Source: Limnomonas spitsbergensis
Lineage: Eukaryota; Chlorophyta; Chlorophyceae; Chlamydomonadales
Assembly: GCA_037349105.1 (NCBI GenBank)
Contig: JAYJMM010000022.1
Location: 496,001 to 560,000 of the forward strand
Direction of reading: 5' to 3'
Length of the DNA: 64,000 nucleotides
Shown: positions 33,761 through 44,380 of the stretch, piece by piece
How the letters are laid out: each line of letters begins with the position of its first letter
Numbering within the stretch: position 1 is the stretch's first letter
Position numbers and translations under genes: made by a program
The notes under the pieces: generated by a model
What the model was told of the DNA's origin: nothing
What the model saw: only the letters and a program-made list of their open reading frames with translations
Database searches by the model: none

Positions 33761-34156
33761 TGAAGAGGTCCTAGGGGCCCTAGGGGGCAGGACTCTTATA
33801 TCTAGACAGGGACTCACTAGTAGAGGAACGTGAAGGGGAGTCCGGGACGGTGTTGAGGGTAGACGAGTAGTCGGAGAGTTGACTGAGGGGGGACTAGGTG
33901 CTCACGAGGGGAGACTGCTGGAGACTAGAGATTTGATAGTGGGACAGTCAGGTATTGAGCCTGATGGATTGATCTCGTCTGAGACTTCCCGATGCCTAGC
34001 AGAGCTCGCTTATATGGGAGGTGCAGGGTTTAACCCGTGAGGGTTCTGGTCTGGGCTTGCCAGGCGACCCTGCAACTTCCGTATGGAGCGTAAGCGCCGA
34101 TAACGTAAGGCAGGTCGCGTCAGCGACTGGTAATTCTGGGGTACTGGTTACATGAC
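33761..34156 (-). repeat. LTR2 (central, missing last 7 bp)
   Basis: Matches LTR1 and LTR3 but lacks the terminal CATTACA on the plus strand. It runs at GACTGGGTCGG directly into protease-region sequence, marking the deletion junction of the second unit. Confidence 0.92.
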
Positions 34157-35151
34157 TGGGTCGGGGTCGGATCGGCTGGGCTAGAAGTGGTCTTCACAGC
34201 ATGAGCAACCTGTACTGCACCTGTGCCACGTAAAACACACGAATTCAAGACCTCATGAACGACCCCGTCAGTGATGGTCATGAGACTAGACTGGTCTGGG
34301 CTGTACTGCAAATTACAAGAGTGTGTTTTCATGAAGTCTTCGCCAATGATTAAATCAATGGTATCGAGAAACGCTGGGAGGATGTGAACTGTAGCTTCAA
34401 AGTCAGTCCGGCCGAACGTAACAGTGAGACTCGCAGAACCTAGGACAGTACAGTCTCGACCAGCCGCAGTGGCCACTGCTCGATATTTACTTGAACGAAT
34501 CTGGAGTCCGAGTTTCTTGGCAAGTTTGGCTCCCATGAAACATGAGGATGCCCCCGAATCAAATAGACACTTGAGGTTTTTGCCATGTGCTTGGCCGTGG
34601 TAGGTTGCTGCTAGGGGCTGGTCATCACCATCTTGGTGATTTCCATCTTGTTTTACATCCTTGTCTTGGCTGGTATGCAATATCTGGACTCGATCATCAA
34701 CTTGTATTTTGGCTAGAACTCGACACTGGGCTGTTTCTCTTGTATCAGCTGGGATTACAAAGGCAAGTACTGGGGATGGTTTCATACCCTTATTCATAGC
34801 GGTACCAAGCGCTGAACTGGATTCGTATTTCTTGACTAGGAAAGAGTGTTGGAGTAGCGGTTGTAATCCTGCTGCTTGTCTGGAGGAAACTAGAAGACAT
34901 GAACTGGTGTTGGGTCTGTTGTTCAAATAAAGCCTGGCTTGGCTTCTGGTTTTTGCAACGTAAATCTGGTGTTTGTCTGGAGAGTTGGAGTGAATGACTG
35001 GAAGCGTGCAGGTACAATTCAAATGTTCGTTACAAATCACTCGGTCGTACGTCAGGAAGCTAGAGTTCATCAAGTCAGACACGTGATTCTCAACTGCAGT
35101 GCACACATGACATCTAGAGACAGGAGGGGGACCCGGGAATACCTCCTGCAA
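34120..35151 (-). pseudogene. Truncated pol (protease part only), second unit
   Basis: Repeats the first ~330 codons of pol including DSGAS, then crosses the deletion junction into LTR2 and stops. Reverse transcriptase, RNase H, integrase and chromodomain are absent. It follows the second gag in the same frame after one UAG, as in the complete unit. Confidence 0.9.
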
Positions 35152-35157
35152 AAATTC

Positions 35158-36639
35158 CTACTGGGAAGGAGGCTTGTTTTCCTTCTTCTCAGGGCAGTTC
35201 TTGGCTTGGTGGCAACCTGCCCGGCAGTACCAGCACAGGTTATACTCGTTCAATGATTGCTTCGCAGCGATGCTCAGTGCACCCACGTACTTGTAGTACG
35301 GGCAGGACTCGAATGGGGTCTTGAAGTTTTTGGCCTCTTTCCCGGAGCTGGTCTGGGCGCTGGGCTCGATCTTCCTCTTCGGAACGGACTCGGTGTGTGC
35401 CAGCCGAGCGCGTCGCGGCTGCTGGAAGTCCTGTGTTTTGGCAGGGTACTCGGGTTTGTGCACTGGTCTGGTATCTGTGCGGTAGCTGGGTCTGGTCACT
35501 GGGGTGTAACTGGATCTTGATACTGGTACGAAACAGGCACGTGCACTGGTCATTCGCAGGTCCTCGACATATGCGAATTTCATGAGGTTTGGCAGGGATT
35601 GCCAGGTATTTCCATCCTTGTCTAGAATGCAGCGTTGTTTCAGGGATGGATCCATGCCTGATAGGTAATGGACGCACAAGGTTGCTTGAGATTCGTCGGG
35701 CAAGAGTCTGGTCACGTTCAGGAATTGCTGGGAGTACTGGGAGGCTGACTGGGAACCCTGGGTGATCATACGACCGACTAGTTGTTCGCGGGCAATGTCA
35801 ACTGCTGAACGTACCTCGCCGGACACGAAGTTTGTGAGGGCCAGGATGAACTCGTTTTGCTCGAACAGCATGTGGGACTCGATGTAGTTCATTAAGAACT
35901 CCTTGACCTCGGGATCGTCGATAAAGACAGACATGTCCTCGGGGTAGCGGTGACCGTTCTCGAGCAGCCAGCGCCTGAGCTCCTCGAAGCTCATCGCGAT
36001 TAATCTCGGCTTGTTCTTGCACTGTTGGAAGAACGGCTTGTTCATCCGGCCTGGTGCAGGCAAGGCTGGGGGACGACGACGATAGTCAGTCTCGCGTCTG
36101 ACAGGTACTGGGATTTGAACTTGGGTGGGTACACTGGTAACAGGATTCCCGACAAGACGAACGGTAGGAGTAACAACAGGCTGGGCTGGGACAGCAGTTG
36201 AATCTAGTCTGGTTAAGAGTGACTGCAAGAGTTGCAATTCACCTTGCTTGAGTTGTTTCTTGAATTGCTCGAACATATCGTCCTGCATGTAGGACGAGGT
36301 ATGCTGGGCCGGTAGAGGGTCCGTGCTGCAGCCAGCGACGCAAGGTGTGATCAAGACTCGAGGGTTGGCCACCGCTGCGTATGTTGCAGGTGCCACGGAA
36401 GCCACAGCGATGGGCTGGAGAGCTGGTCTCGGTGCAGCTACCGCAATTGGGACAGGGGCTTGTGCTGGTGCTGGTACTGGTGCTGGTACTGGTGCTGGTA
36501 CTGGTGCTGGTGCTGGTGCTGGTGCTGGTGCTGCAGCGACCATGTCGGGAACGACAATGGCGGGAAGCTGGGCAGGAGCTGGGTTGTCGACTTGAAGGTT
36601 GTTCACTGCGCGTTTGGATTTGTTTCGTTTAGCGACCAT
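35158..36639 (-). CDS. gag: Gag, second copy
   Basis: The translation is the same as that of the gag at 31875-33356, including the Pro/Ala-rich run and the CCHC knuckle. As part of the partly deleted unit it could still supply Gag if LTR3 is transcribed. Confidence 0.9.
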   Translation of the reverse strand: MVAKRNKSKRAVNNLQVDNPAPAQLPAIVVPDMVAAAPAPAPAPAPVPAPVPAPVPAPAQAPVPIAVAAPRPALQPIAVASVAPATYAAVANPRVLITPCVAGCSTDPLPAQHTSSYMQDDMFEQFKKQLKQGELQLLQSLLTRLDSTAVPAQPVVTPTVRLVGNPVTSVPTQVQIPVPVRRETDYRRRPPALPAPGRMNKPFFQQCKNKPRLIAMSFEELRRWLLENGHRYPEDMSVFIDDPEVKEFLMNYIESHMLFEQNEFILALTNFVSGEVRSAVDIAREQLVGRMITQGSQSASQYSQQFLNVTRLLPDESQATLCVHYLSGMDPSLKQRCILDKDGNTWQSLPNLMKFAYVEDLRMTSARACFVPVSRSSYTPVTRPSYRTDTRPVHKPEYPAKTQDFQQPRRARLAHTESVPKRKIEPSAQTSSGKEAKNFKTPFESCPYYKYVGALSIAAKQSLNEYNLCWYCRAGCHQAKNCPEKKENKPPSQ

Positions 36640-37043
36640 TAGATTGTGAATTACTGTGAAAGTTCAGCAATCAGGAAGCTTATGACTGGTCTGGACTGGA
36701 GTGTACGGAATTCAAACCGTCGGAGTCGAACAACTCAAGTTACGACACTTACTAGACTCAGTCAACGCAACAAGTGCGTGCCTGGGACTCGGGACAAGGG
36801 CTGGAAATCCGTCGGCTCCGCCGAGCTTGTCAGACCAATAGTAGATACTGTCGAGTTGCTCTGGGGTTGGCCCTGATCCGGACACTGGACTGGGGTCGGT
36901 ACTGGAATTCGAATAGTTTTAACCCTGACAGGTCTAAGGGACGCGACTGCCCAGCGCGCGTGTCTCAAAACTCTTTCGAGCCGACGGCAGGGTTCTGTCA
37001 ATGAAACTGCGACAGGATCGAACCGATAAGGCTCTGGAACCAC

Positions 37044-37446
37044 TGAAGAGGTCCTAGGTGCCCTAGGGGGCAGGACTCTTATATCTAGACAGGGACTCAC
37101 TAGTAGAGGAACGTGAAGGGGAGTCCGGGACGGTGTTGAGGGTAGACGAGTAGTCGGAGAGTTGACTGAGGGGGGACTAGGTGCTCACGAGGGGAGACTG
37201 CTGGAGACTAGAGATTTGATAGTGGGACAGTCAGGTATTGAGCCTGATGGATTGATCTCGTCTGAGACTTCCCGATGCCTAGCAGAGCTCGCTTATATGG
37301 GAGGTGCAGGGTTTAACCCGTGAGGGTTCTGGTCTGGGCTTGCCAGGCGACCCTGCAACTTCCGTATGGAGCGTAAGCGCCGATAACGTAAGGCAGGTCG
37401 CGTCAGCGACTGGTAATTCTGGGGTACTGGTTACATGACCATTACA
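37044..37446 (-). repeat. LTR3 (5' LTR of the whole insertion)
   Basis: 403 bp, TG...CA, followed by CTTAA at 37447-37451. It reads the same as LTR1 in the bracketing ends. Confidence 0.93.
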
Positions 37447-37779
37447 CTTAATCAAACTAGCATGGTAGCACGATACGATGTTTTGGCCTTCGTATTCGTA
37501 TCGTTTCGATGATACGAAACGATACGGTTGATTCGAAACGATACGATGCTGCCCAGCCCAGTCCAGTCCACAGGATGGACAGTAGAGCCTCAGTGCCCCC
37601 CTCTCGTTATTTAGGGCATGCCGTGCCGATGTACACACTAGTAAAACTGGGACGTGTCTCGTCTCCGACGAAGCGCTGCACAATGTCGGATGATGATGAG
37701 GTTGACGTCCTCAGTAGATACTCTCGGAAAAGTGCAGTAGAAAGGCGACCCAAGCAAGTTTACCTCAAACAGCAAGTGG

Positions 37780-38048
37780 AAACGCCTGAAATGCAAGAAT
37801 GAATTCGTGTGCTCTGGTGTAAACAAGCCCATTCCACCTACGCCGGGGACGATTCCTTACTTCGCCAACAAGTTGCAGAAGGACGACGTCGACCTATCAG
37901 TCGCAATGGCATTCTACGCCAACGGCATCCCCTTCAACGTCTCCCGCAATCGCTACTGGAAGAGGATGATGCGCAAGGTGGCTGCGTTCGGAGCTGGTTA
38001 CAAGCCTCCTGGCTACAACCTGTTGCGTACTACACTGTTCGACAAGGT
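37780..38048 (+). pseudogene. hAT transposase N-terminal fragment (DUF659-like)
   Basis: The frame includes GVNKPIPPTPG, then AMAFYANGIPFNVSRNRYW and AFGAGYKPPGYNLLRTTLF, the pattern at the start of DUF659-type hAT transposases (small residue, IPF, aromatic, GxGYKPP, LL). Two Cys upstream (KCKNEFVC) may be the remains of a BED-type finger. It ends at AAG/GTGAGC, which looks like a splice donor, but the next exon is replaced by SINE-like repeats. The catalytic DDE and dimerisation domains are absent. Confidence 0.6.
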
Positions 38049-38500
38049 GAGCTTAAAAATCGTGGGGATCTTTGGCACCTTCCCCGGGTTTCTTTTGGTG
38101 TCTTTTATTTTCTTGAACCCTTGGCTCTTTTTCTGGGTTGTTTTCTTGAACCCTTCGCTCTTTTTCTGGGTTGTTTCCACCGGCAGGTATCGAACTCGCG
38201 ACCTCTGCTTGACAGTATCGTCGATGCTAGGCTGTAAGCGACTGGCACCAGTACGGCATTAGTCACATACGATTACGTCGGGTGGGTGGCGGGCGAGAGG
38301 TGTCATCGCCGCGCTGCCCAAAAGCTTTTCGAATTTATGTCGCCTACACCCGACGTTGGTTGCAATAGAATCGCATTGCTAATGCGCTGCTTTTGATCGA
38401 GGCTGCGCTTGCGGTAGAACACTTCGTGGCAACCCACCCCTGGCCTGTGCCTGCGGAGCGTCGTGAGCCGTCGCTTCGGCATAGTAGGTTTGGTGACCGT
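38049..38500 (-). repeat. SINE-like repeat unit 1
   Basis: On the minus strand the unit has a tRNA-like head: TGGTGCCAGTCG (A-box-like) and, about 40 bases on, GAGTTCGATACC (B-box-like), then a body with AAACAACCCAGAAAAAGAGC and a GATCCCCACGATT end. An associated block (GTGGGTGGCGGGCGAGAGG to CATAGTAGGTTTGG) follows on the plus strand to about 38500. Two further copies lie to the right. Confidence 0.55.
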
Positions 38501-38591
38501 CTTCTCTCAATTTTTTTTGTTTTTTTAGTCACTTTTTTTTTCTAGGCACACTTTTTTTACAGTCTCCCATGAAGGAGATCCCTAAAAAAAA

Positions 38592-39065
38592 AAATCGTGG
38601 GGATCTTTGGCACCTTTCCCGGGTTTCTTTTGGTGTATTTACTTTTCTTCAACCTTTCGCTCTTTTTCAGGGTTGTTTTCTTTCGGGTGCGAACAACCAT
38701 CGGCGTGTCAGTGCGATAACGCACGGTATGCAACAACTTTTTCTGCCACCAGCAGGTATCGAACTCGCGACCTCCGCTTGATCAGCATCGTCGGTGCTAG
38801 GCTGTAAGCGACTGACACCAGTACGGCATTAGTCACGGACGATTGGGTGGGTGGCGGGCGAGAGGTGTCATCGCCGCGCGGCCAAAAAGCTTCACGAATA
38901 CACATCGCCTACACCCGACGTTGGGTGCAATAGAATCGCATTGCTAATGCGCTGCTTTTGATCGAGGCCGCGCTTGCGGTAGAACACTTCGTGGCAACCC
39001 ACCCCTGGCCTGTGCCTGCGGAGCGTCGTGAGCCGTCGCTTCGGCATAGTAGGTTTGGTGTGCGT
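38592..39065 (-). repeat. SINE-like repeat unit 2
   Basis: Second copy of the same body, tRNA-like head and associated GC-rich block in the same order, with about 10 percent visible differences and an extra CGGGTGCGAACAACC segment. Confidence 0.55.
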
Positions 39066-39559
39066 GTTTTTTTTTTTTTTTTTTTAGGGATCTCCTTTAT
39101 GGGAGACTGTAAAAAAAGTGTGCCTAGAAAAAAAAAGTGACTAAAAAAAAAAAAAAAAAACAACAAACACGCGCAGCAGAACCTACTATGCCGGCCTGGA
39201 CGGCTCACGACGCTCAGCAGGCACCGGGCAGGCGATCAAAAGATGCGCATTGACATTGTGATTCTAATGCACTCAACGTCGAGTGTAGGCGATATGTATT
39301 CGAAAAGTTATTGCAGTCGCTGCGAATTGGGGGCCGATGACATCTCTCGCCGGCCAACCACCCATGCTACATACCGAAACGAGTGGCGACGCTCGGCATG
39401 CACGGCCTGGGTGGCAACGCAGTGTTATGGCGCAAGTGCGGCCTCGATTGAAAGCAGCGCATTAGCAATGTGGTTATATTTTACTCAACGTCGGGTGTAG
39501 GCGATGTGTATTCGTGAAGCTTTTTGGCCGCGCGGCGATGACACCTCTCGCCCGCCACC

Positions 39560-39790
39560 CACCCAATCGACCGTGACTAATGCCGTACTGGTGTCAGTCG
39601 CGTACAGCCTAGCACCGACGATGCTGATCAAGCGGAGGTCGCGAGTTCGATACCTGCTGGTGTTAGCCGATGGTTGTTCGCACCCGAAAGAAAACAACCC
39701 TGAAAAAGAGCGAAGGGTTCTAGAAGAGTAAAGACACCAAAAGAAACCCGGGAAAGGTGCCAAAGAACCCCACGATTTTTTTTTTAGTCA
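39560..39790 (+). repeat. SINE-like repeat unit 3, inverted
   Basis: Copy in the opposite orientation with A-box-like TGGTGTCAGTCG at 39589-39600 and B-box-like GAGTTCGATACC at 39643-39654, ending in CACGATT followed by a T run. The spacing between the boxes suits a tRNA-derived RNA polymerase III promoter. Confidence 0.6.
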
Positions 39791-40371
39791 CTTTTTTTTT
39801 CTAGGCACACTTTTTTTACAGTCTCCCATAAAGGAGATCCCTAAAAAGTAAATATAATTGCAGAGTTATCCGGTGATAATTCGGTGACTGGCCGGGTAGT
39901 GCATCTGAATTTCCCTGCCAGCCTGCCCTGAGTGCCGGCCTGCCCTACGGACCTGCCCTGAGCCCCTGATTGCCATGCAACCATCCTTTGGTTGCTATGC
40001 TTTGATGCTTTGATTGCCATGCACCCACGTCTGTTTTGTTGCTGCTGCTGTTGTGTTGCAGTGTAAATGAAAATGATACACTAGCCATTGTTGTGACGGC
40101 CGACAAATGCTGGAATCATGCTGTGCTGGCATGGACGAAAATGCTTTGCCGGCCCTCAACTCAGTCTCAACACTACACAACTTACTCAGGCCATCAGGTA
40201 TTGAGCTATCCAGCTCAGTCAAAACTATTCAGCTTGACCCCACAGACTCTGGTTATCAGCTCAGTCTAAAAATGATTTTGCACTGAAGTGATACGATACG
40301 TTCAATTCATCGTATTCGTATCGTATCGCATTGCATCGTAATGTATCGTGCTACCATTAATCAAAGGCATG

Positions 40372-41096
40372 CTTGCTCAAGTTTCCCCGTCACAGAGGTG
40401 CTGGCGCTAGTTGATGCAGCATACGAGCAGGCGCAGCTGGATGCAGCTGGCAGAGGGGACCCCAGAGATCCTGCCACTGAACATTGGTCTACGGCGGCCT
40501 ACCGTACCTGGTTTCAGTCTACGGCGGGCGCTTTGCTGGCGCAGGCCAGGGGCCGCACCAGTCGAAGGGAGTGTGTTTGCGTGCACACGAACTTAAGGCT
40601 GCAGCTTGGCGCCGTCAGCACAGCTAACACTTGAGGACGGCGCAGCGGTCAGCAGCGTGACGGACGGTGCTGCCAACGGTGTTGGGAAAGGGGAGATGGC
40701 GAGCATGTGGAGGATGCGCTGCATGTCTGCTTCCAGTGCCCTCAGCATGAAGGAGAGGCTTAGGGGGAGAGGTTGGACAGCCCCCCCGGAAGGTGCCACA
40801 CACTTTCAACAGTTGTACCAGGGCAGGCTTGGATGGGAGGCAATGACTTTTGTTGAGGACGTCGTTCGCTTTGTTGAGGCCTAGTTTTGTTGTTTTTCTT
40901 TGCCTTCTTGGGGAATAGGCTTGAGAGGGGCAAGGTTTGCTTCGGGCTGCCTTTTCCTTCGGGGGGCGTAGTTCTTTCCTTTGTTTTCTTCTCCTTCTTT
41001 CCCTCTTAAGTTTATTTTCTTCCAACGAGACAGTTGGGCGCCCATGCGGCCGAGCCTTTTTGAGCAGGGCCCAGAGGTGTGATGTCATTGACATAC
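40372..41096 (+). mobile_element. LINE 3' fragment, plus strand
   Basis: Starts within coding sequence (VTEVLALVDAAYE, then DPATEHW and YRTWFQS) and continues to the zinc-finger-like C-terminus. The 3' UTR contains GGCCTAGTTTTGTTG and ends in TTGGGCGCCCATGCGGCCGA and GGTGTGATGTCATTGAC near 41096. It is 5' truncated with a frameshift in the C-terminal part. It lies tail to tail with the larger minus-strand copy to its right. Confidence 0.75.
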
Positions 41097-41124
41097 GGTA
41101 TTTGATAACAACTGTCCCTATGGA

Positions 41125-43322
41125 GTGAAGCAGAAATCATGTCAATAACGTAACACCTCTGGGCCCGCTCAAAGCTCGGCCGTGTGGGCGCCCAACTGTT
41201 CAGATGGGAGAAAAGGAGAAACTAAAAGGAAGAAAGGGGGAAAGGAACAAAAGGAGAGGCCGGGAAGGCAGAGAAGACCAAGTCCGACACCTGAGTTCCA
41301 CTTGAGAGTAGCCCTCAACAAAGCCTCTCAAAAAAAGGCCACAAAAGCAAGCGTATCCCACCCCTGCTTGGCCGCGAGGGCGCCCCACTGATCAGACGAT
41401 AAATTAGAAGAAACTAAAAAGGGGGCAAACAACAACAAGAAGAAAAAGGACCAAAAGAGAAGGTCGGAAAGGCAAACGACACTGGCGCCTCAGAAACCCT
41501 AGAGACTAACCCTCAACAATGCCCACTGCACAGTCCACAAAAGGAAGTGCATCCCACCCCTGGTCAGCCTGGTACAGCTGGTGGTAGTTAGTGGCAGCGC
41601 CCGGAGGTCCTGCCCACCCCCGCTCCCGTAACTGCTCCCTGACACTAGGGCACTCAAAGCACACATGTAGCGCATCCTCCACCTGCTCGCTACCCCCCCG
41701 TGCCCAACACAGCTGGTAGCAGCGTGCCTCTCGCCGCTGACTGTTGCGCCGTCCTCTGGCATCAGCCGTGCTGAACGCGCCGAGCCGCAGTCGCAACTTT
41801 ATGCGCACACAAGCACACTTCCTCTGGCTAGTGCGGCTCTAGGCTTGCGCCAGCATGGCACCCGCTGTGGACTGGAGCCAGGCGCGGTAGGTCGCTGCAG
41901 ATCTGTGCTCGGTTGTAGGGTCCCCACCGCCGCTGGCGTCCAGCCGTGCTTGCTCTTAGGCTGCGTCAACGAGTGCCAACACCTCTGTGACGGGTAGGCG
42001 CTGTAGGGCATCTGCTGCCTCGCACAAGGCGCCCCCCGCTCCAGCTCCTCTAATGCACCCAGCAGATCAGTGCACCAGGTGCGGCCGCCAGTGCCCTGGC
42101 TGACTGCAAGCTGCATATCTGCTGCCATGGCTTGAGACATGAGAGGGCTGTATTGCTGTGCCGCCGGTGCCACCGCTGCATTGTAGAAGCGGAGGATATG
42201 GGTCTACCAGTCTCGCTGTAGTGGCTGGAGCTGCAGCTCTCTTAGGACTCCCCAACTGGCGGCTGATGCAGGTAGCCCCGCAGCCTGGCGTAGGTGCTGA
42301 GGCACGCTGGACTGCATTTTGCTGGAGAGACATTGCCGCGGCCGAAGGTGGCTGGTGGCCCACACCACGTCGCCGTAGTTGGCAGCAGGCGCTGCGTACA
42401 CAGCTGCCAACCTGATGCGGGTTGGAAGATGGCGCCTTAGGCCCACCTTGGCTGCCATGCGGCGAACGCGGTGCAGCGCGCCAGCCAAAGGCGCCTCTCT
42501 GCCCTCCATGGCCCTCTTCAGGCTGCCGCTTTCGTGCTGAATGATGCCCAAGAACTTGACTTCTTGGACACGCTTCAACACGGCACGGTCAGGGCCGCAC
42601 ACGCAAACATGGGCTGGCTGTCGGCGCTGCGCTGCTAAGCGGCTGCCAAACGCCATGACCTCTGTCTTACTGACATTTAACTGAAGCTGTTTATGTACCG
42701 CATATTCATGCAGGGCATCAAGCATGCGTTGCAACCCTGCTGGGGTGCGGGCTAGCAAGGAGAGGTCGTCCGCATACAGCAGGGAGCTTAGCTGTCGCCC
42801 CGCCTGCACCTCAATGCCCTCTGCCGGGCACATGGCTGCGAGCATGGCCGGCAGGTCACTGAGGTAAATGCTTAAGAGCAGGGGGCTCAGGGGGCAGCCC
42901 TGCTTGATGCCTCTGGTGCAAGCCACAGGACCTGTGTGCTTGTGGCCATCAGTGAGCGTGTAAACTGCACCGGCATAAAGCGCTTGCACCGCGCGTAACA
43001 GGCATGGAGGCATGTGAAGATGCTCGCATAAATGCCGCAACAGCAGCTCCTGGGGCACGCTGTCATAGGCCTTTGTGAAGTCCACAAAGTCCACATGCAG
43101 CTTGCCACCGCCTGCAGCTGCCCGTTGAGCATGGACTGCATGCCTGAGAAGGAAAGCAGCCTGGAGCGTGCTACGGCGCTGTTAAAAACCAAACTGCTCA
43201 GGAGGGACATGGCCGTGCAATCGCGCCCACTCATCAGTGATGGCCGAAAGTGGCCAACTGACGTAAGTCGACCCATACTGAACATGGGCAAATACCCATT
43301 CAAGCAGGGGGGTATTATATTT
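41125..43322 (-). mobile_element. Largest LINE copy: RT, C-terminus, 3' UTR
   Basis: Minus-strand element, 5' truncated at about 43322. In order: reverse transcriptase (43310-42204), C-terminal domain (about 42200-41506) and 3' UTR ending at about 41137 with CGTTATTGAC on the element strand. The UTR has two related boxes (near 41180 and 41370). No endonuclease or ORF1 is present. A stop in the RT and frame changes near 42190 and 41800 show it is inactive. Confidence 0.85.
42204..43310 (-). pseudogene. LINE reverse transcriptase
   Basis: Non-LTR reverse transcriptase with VDFTKAYDSVP (first catalytic Asp), GIKQGCPLSPLLLSIYL, and LLYADDLSLLA (the two Asp of the active site), followed by VSKTEVMAFG and KFLGI thumb motifs. 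An in-frame TAA interrupts the upstream motif (PEQFGF then QRRSTLQAAFLLRH). Only about 370 codons of the polyprotein remain. The motif set is typical of non-LTR rather than LTR or group II enzymes. Confidence 0.9.
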
Positions 43323-43739
43323 TAAGGAGCGCCTGCGTGGCGCTTTGCCCGAGTGACGCTGTGTGACGGGTGCGGTGGCTGCTGATGACGGTGTGCTTAG
43401 GGCGTGGCTGAGGCTTGGAGTCGACCTTGGTCGGTGTGTTTGTTCATGTTCGTGTGAGGGATGGCCCCCGTACTCTCCACCTCCGAAATATGAGAAGAGA
43501 AAGACTCATGCATGGACATTGGCTTTTACCGACAGCTTGCCGGGCACGGTGATTTTACAGTATTTGCGATGGCCACCCTCAGCGCAGTTACGACGGACGG
43601 AAATGAAAATATACGTGCATACCTCTTGGACATGACTCTTTCTCAATACACTGTTTACAATCGTGATCAAGAAACAGCCAGGTCCGATGCACCTAATAGT
43701 GTGCATGGTGGCTTGCCGCAATGTGCATGGAACATGTAA

Positions 43740-44380
43740 TGCATGCACAAGCCCATGAGCCGCTCCTCTATCATAGTCAGTTGGGTCTGGACTCAGAGGG
43801 ATGCTGCCTGTGTCCACACGCACCAGAGACCCGTCTGGCACGCGGCCCTTGCTGAGCTGCCCATGGCACTCCTCGCAGATGGTGATGTGCTTGCCTTGGA
43901 CGGCCAGAGGCTGCAAGCAATGGCCGCGGTGTTGCGTCAGCGCTCATTGCGCGGCAGCTCCTTTGTCTTGGGCACCCCAATTTCAGCAGAGCGAGATTGG
44001 GGATGTCCTTAATGAGCACAGTTCGCACACAACACAGCTCTCGCATGCAGGAGCAGATGCTGCAGATCTTGGTCTTTATGTGTTGGTCCATGCAGTTGCG
44101 CATCTTGCGAGCATCCTTGATGTCGGGTGACAGTGTGCGCTGGGCGGGCGGCAGATGCAGCTTTGTAGATACCACGACGCTGGACAGCTTCTCAATCACG
44201 GCTTCCACTATGGCTGCAGTTTCTGGGTCGACAGATTCCCCTCTGCAAAGGGCAGCATGAATGGCACCATTCAGCCGTAACAGCGGCACACATGAAGTCC
44301 AGGTATCTGACGCCCCTCTCAATGTCGACTCTTGGGCAGCGTACAGGGCGGAGCTGGCCAGGCACGGCTCTGTCACCGAG
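43740..44380 (-). pseudogene. Helitron-like fragment (DUF6570 region)
   Basis: On the minus strand, 44376-43990 encodes a helical stretch then ICSICSC, CVRTVLIKDIPNLALLK. After one frame change, 43916-43740 encodes ICEECHGQLSKGRVPDGSL and VRVDTGSIPLSPDP. This Cys-pair, LC-x2-Cys, Pro-x-x-Ser-Leu, Val-Asp-x-Gly-x-Ile-Pro order resembles the DUF6570 domain found upstream of Helitron helicase regions. The Rep and helicase domains are not in the window. The frame change shows it is broken. The region between it and the LINE (43323-43740) holds nothing else I recognise. Confidence 0.5.

Larger units (their letters stand above)
27039..37446 (-). mobile_element. Ty3/gypsy chromovirus with three LTRs (tandem, partly deleted)
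   Basis: Layout on the plus strand: LTR1 27039-27441, complete internal region 27442-33760, LTR2 33761-34156, partial internal region 34157-37043, LTR3 37044-37446. Only the outer ends carry the 5-bp duplication CTTAA (27034-27038 and 37447-37451), so this is one insertion later enlarged, probably by LTR-LTR recombination. The second unit lacks the last 7 bases of LTR2 and about 3.43 kb covering most of pol. The duplicated parts look almost identical; LTR2 has GGGGCC where LTR1 and LTR3 have GGTGCC near its start. Coding strand is minus. The insertion lies against the left edge of a hAT-like element. Confidence 0.95.
38500..39850. repeat. Foldback of T-rich blocks flanking AGGGATCTCC
   Basis: A block with CTAGGCACAC, a T run, ACAGTCTCCCAT and AAGGAGATCCCT occurs at about 38520-38605, inverted at about 39070-39150, and again direct at about 39775-39850. 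The inverted pair could fold back over about 500 bases. Confidence 0.7.
37449..40365. mobile_element. hAT-like DNA transposon with GGTAGCACGATAC ends
   Basis: TAATCAAA (8 bp, the length typical of hAT target duplications) occurs at 37449-37456 and again at 40358-40365. Just inside, ATGGTAGCACGATACGAT on the left and its inverted counterpart ATGTATCGTGCTACCAT on the right form terminal inverted repeats, followed on both sides by degenerate GTATCGTATCG words. The left copy has about five extra bases (CTAGC) outside the match, so the exact end is uncertain. The interior holds a DUF659-like coding fragment and several SINE-like and T-rich repeats. It is not intact. Confidence 0.65.

Noticed and set aside
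34587..35256. Plus-strand frames within the second chromovirus unit
   Set aside because: Shadows of pol and gag; the same frames occur in the first unit at 31304-31973.
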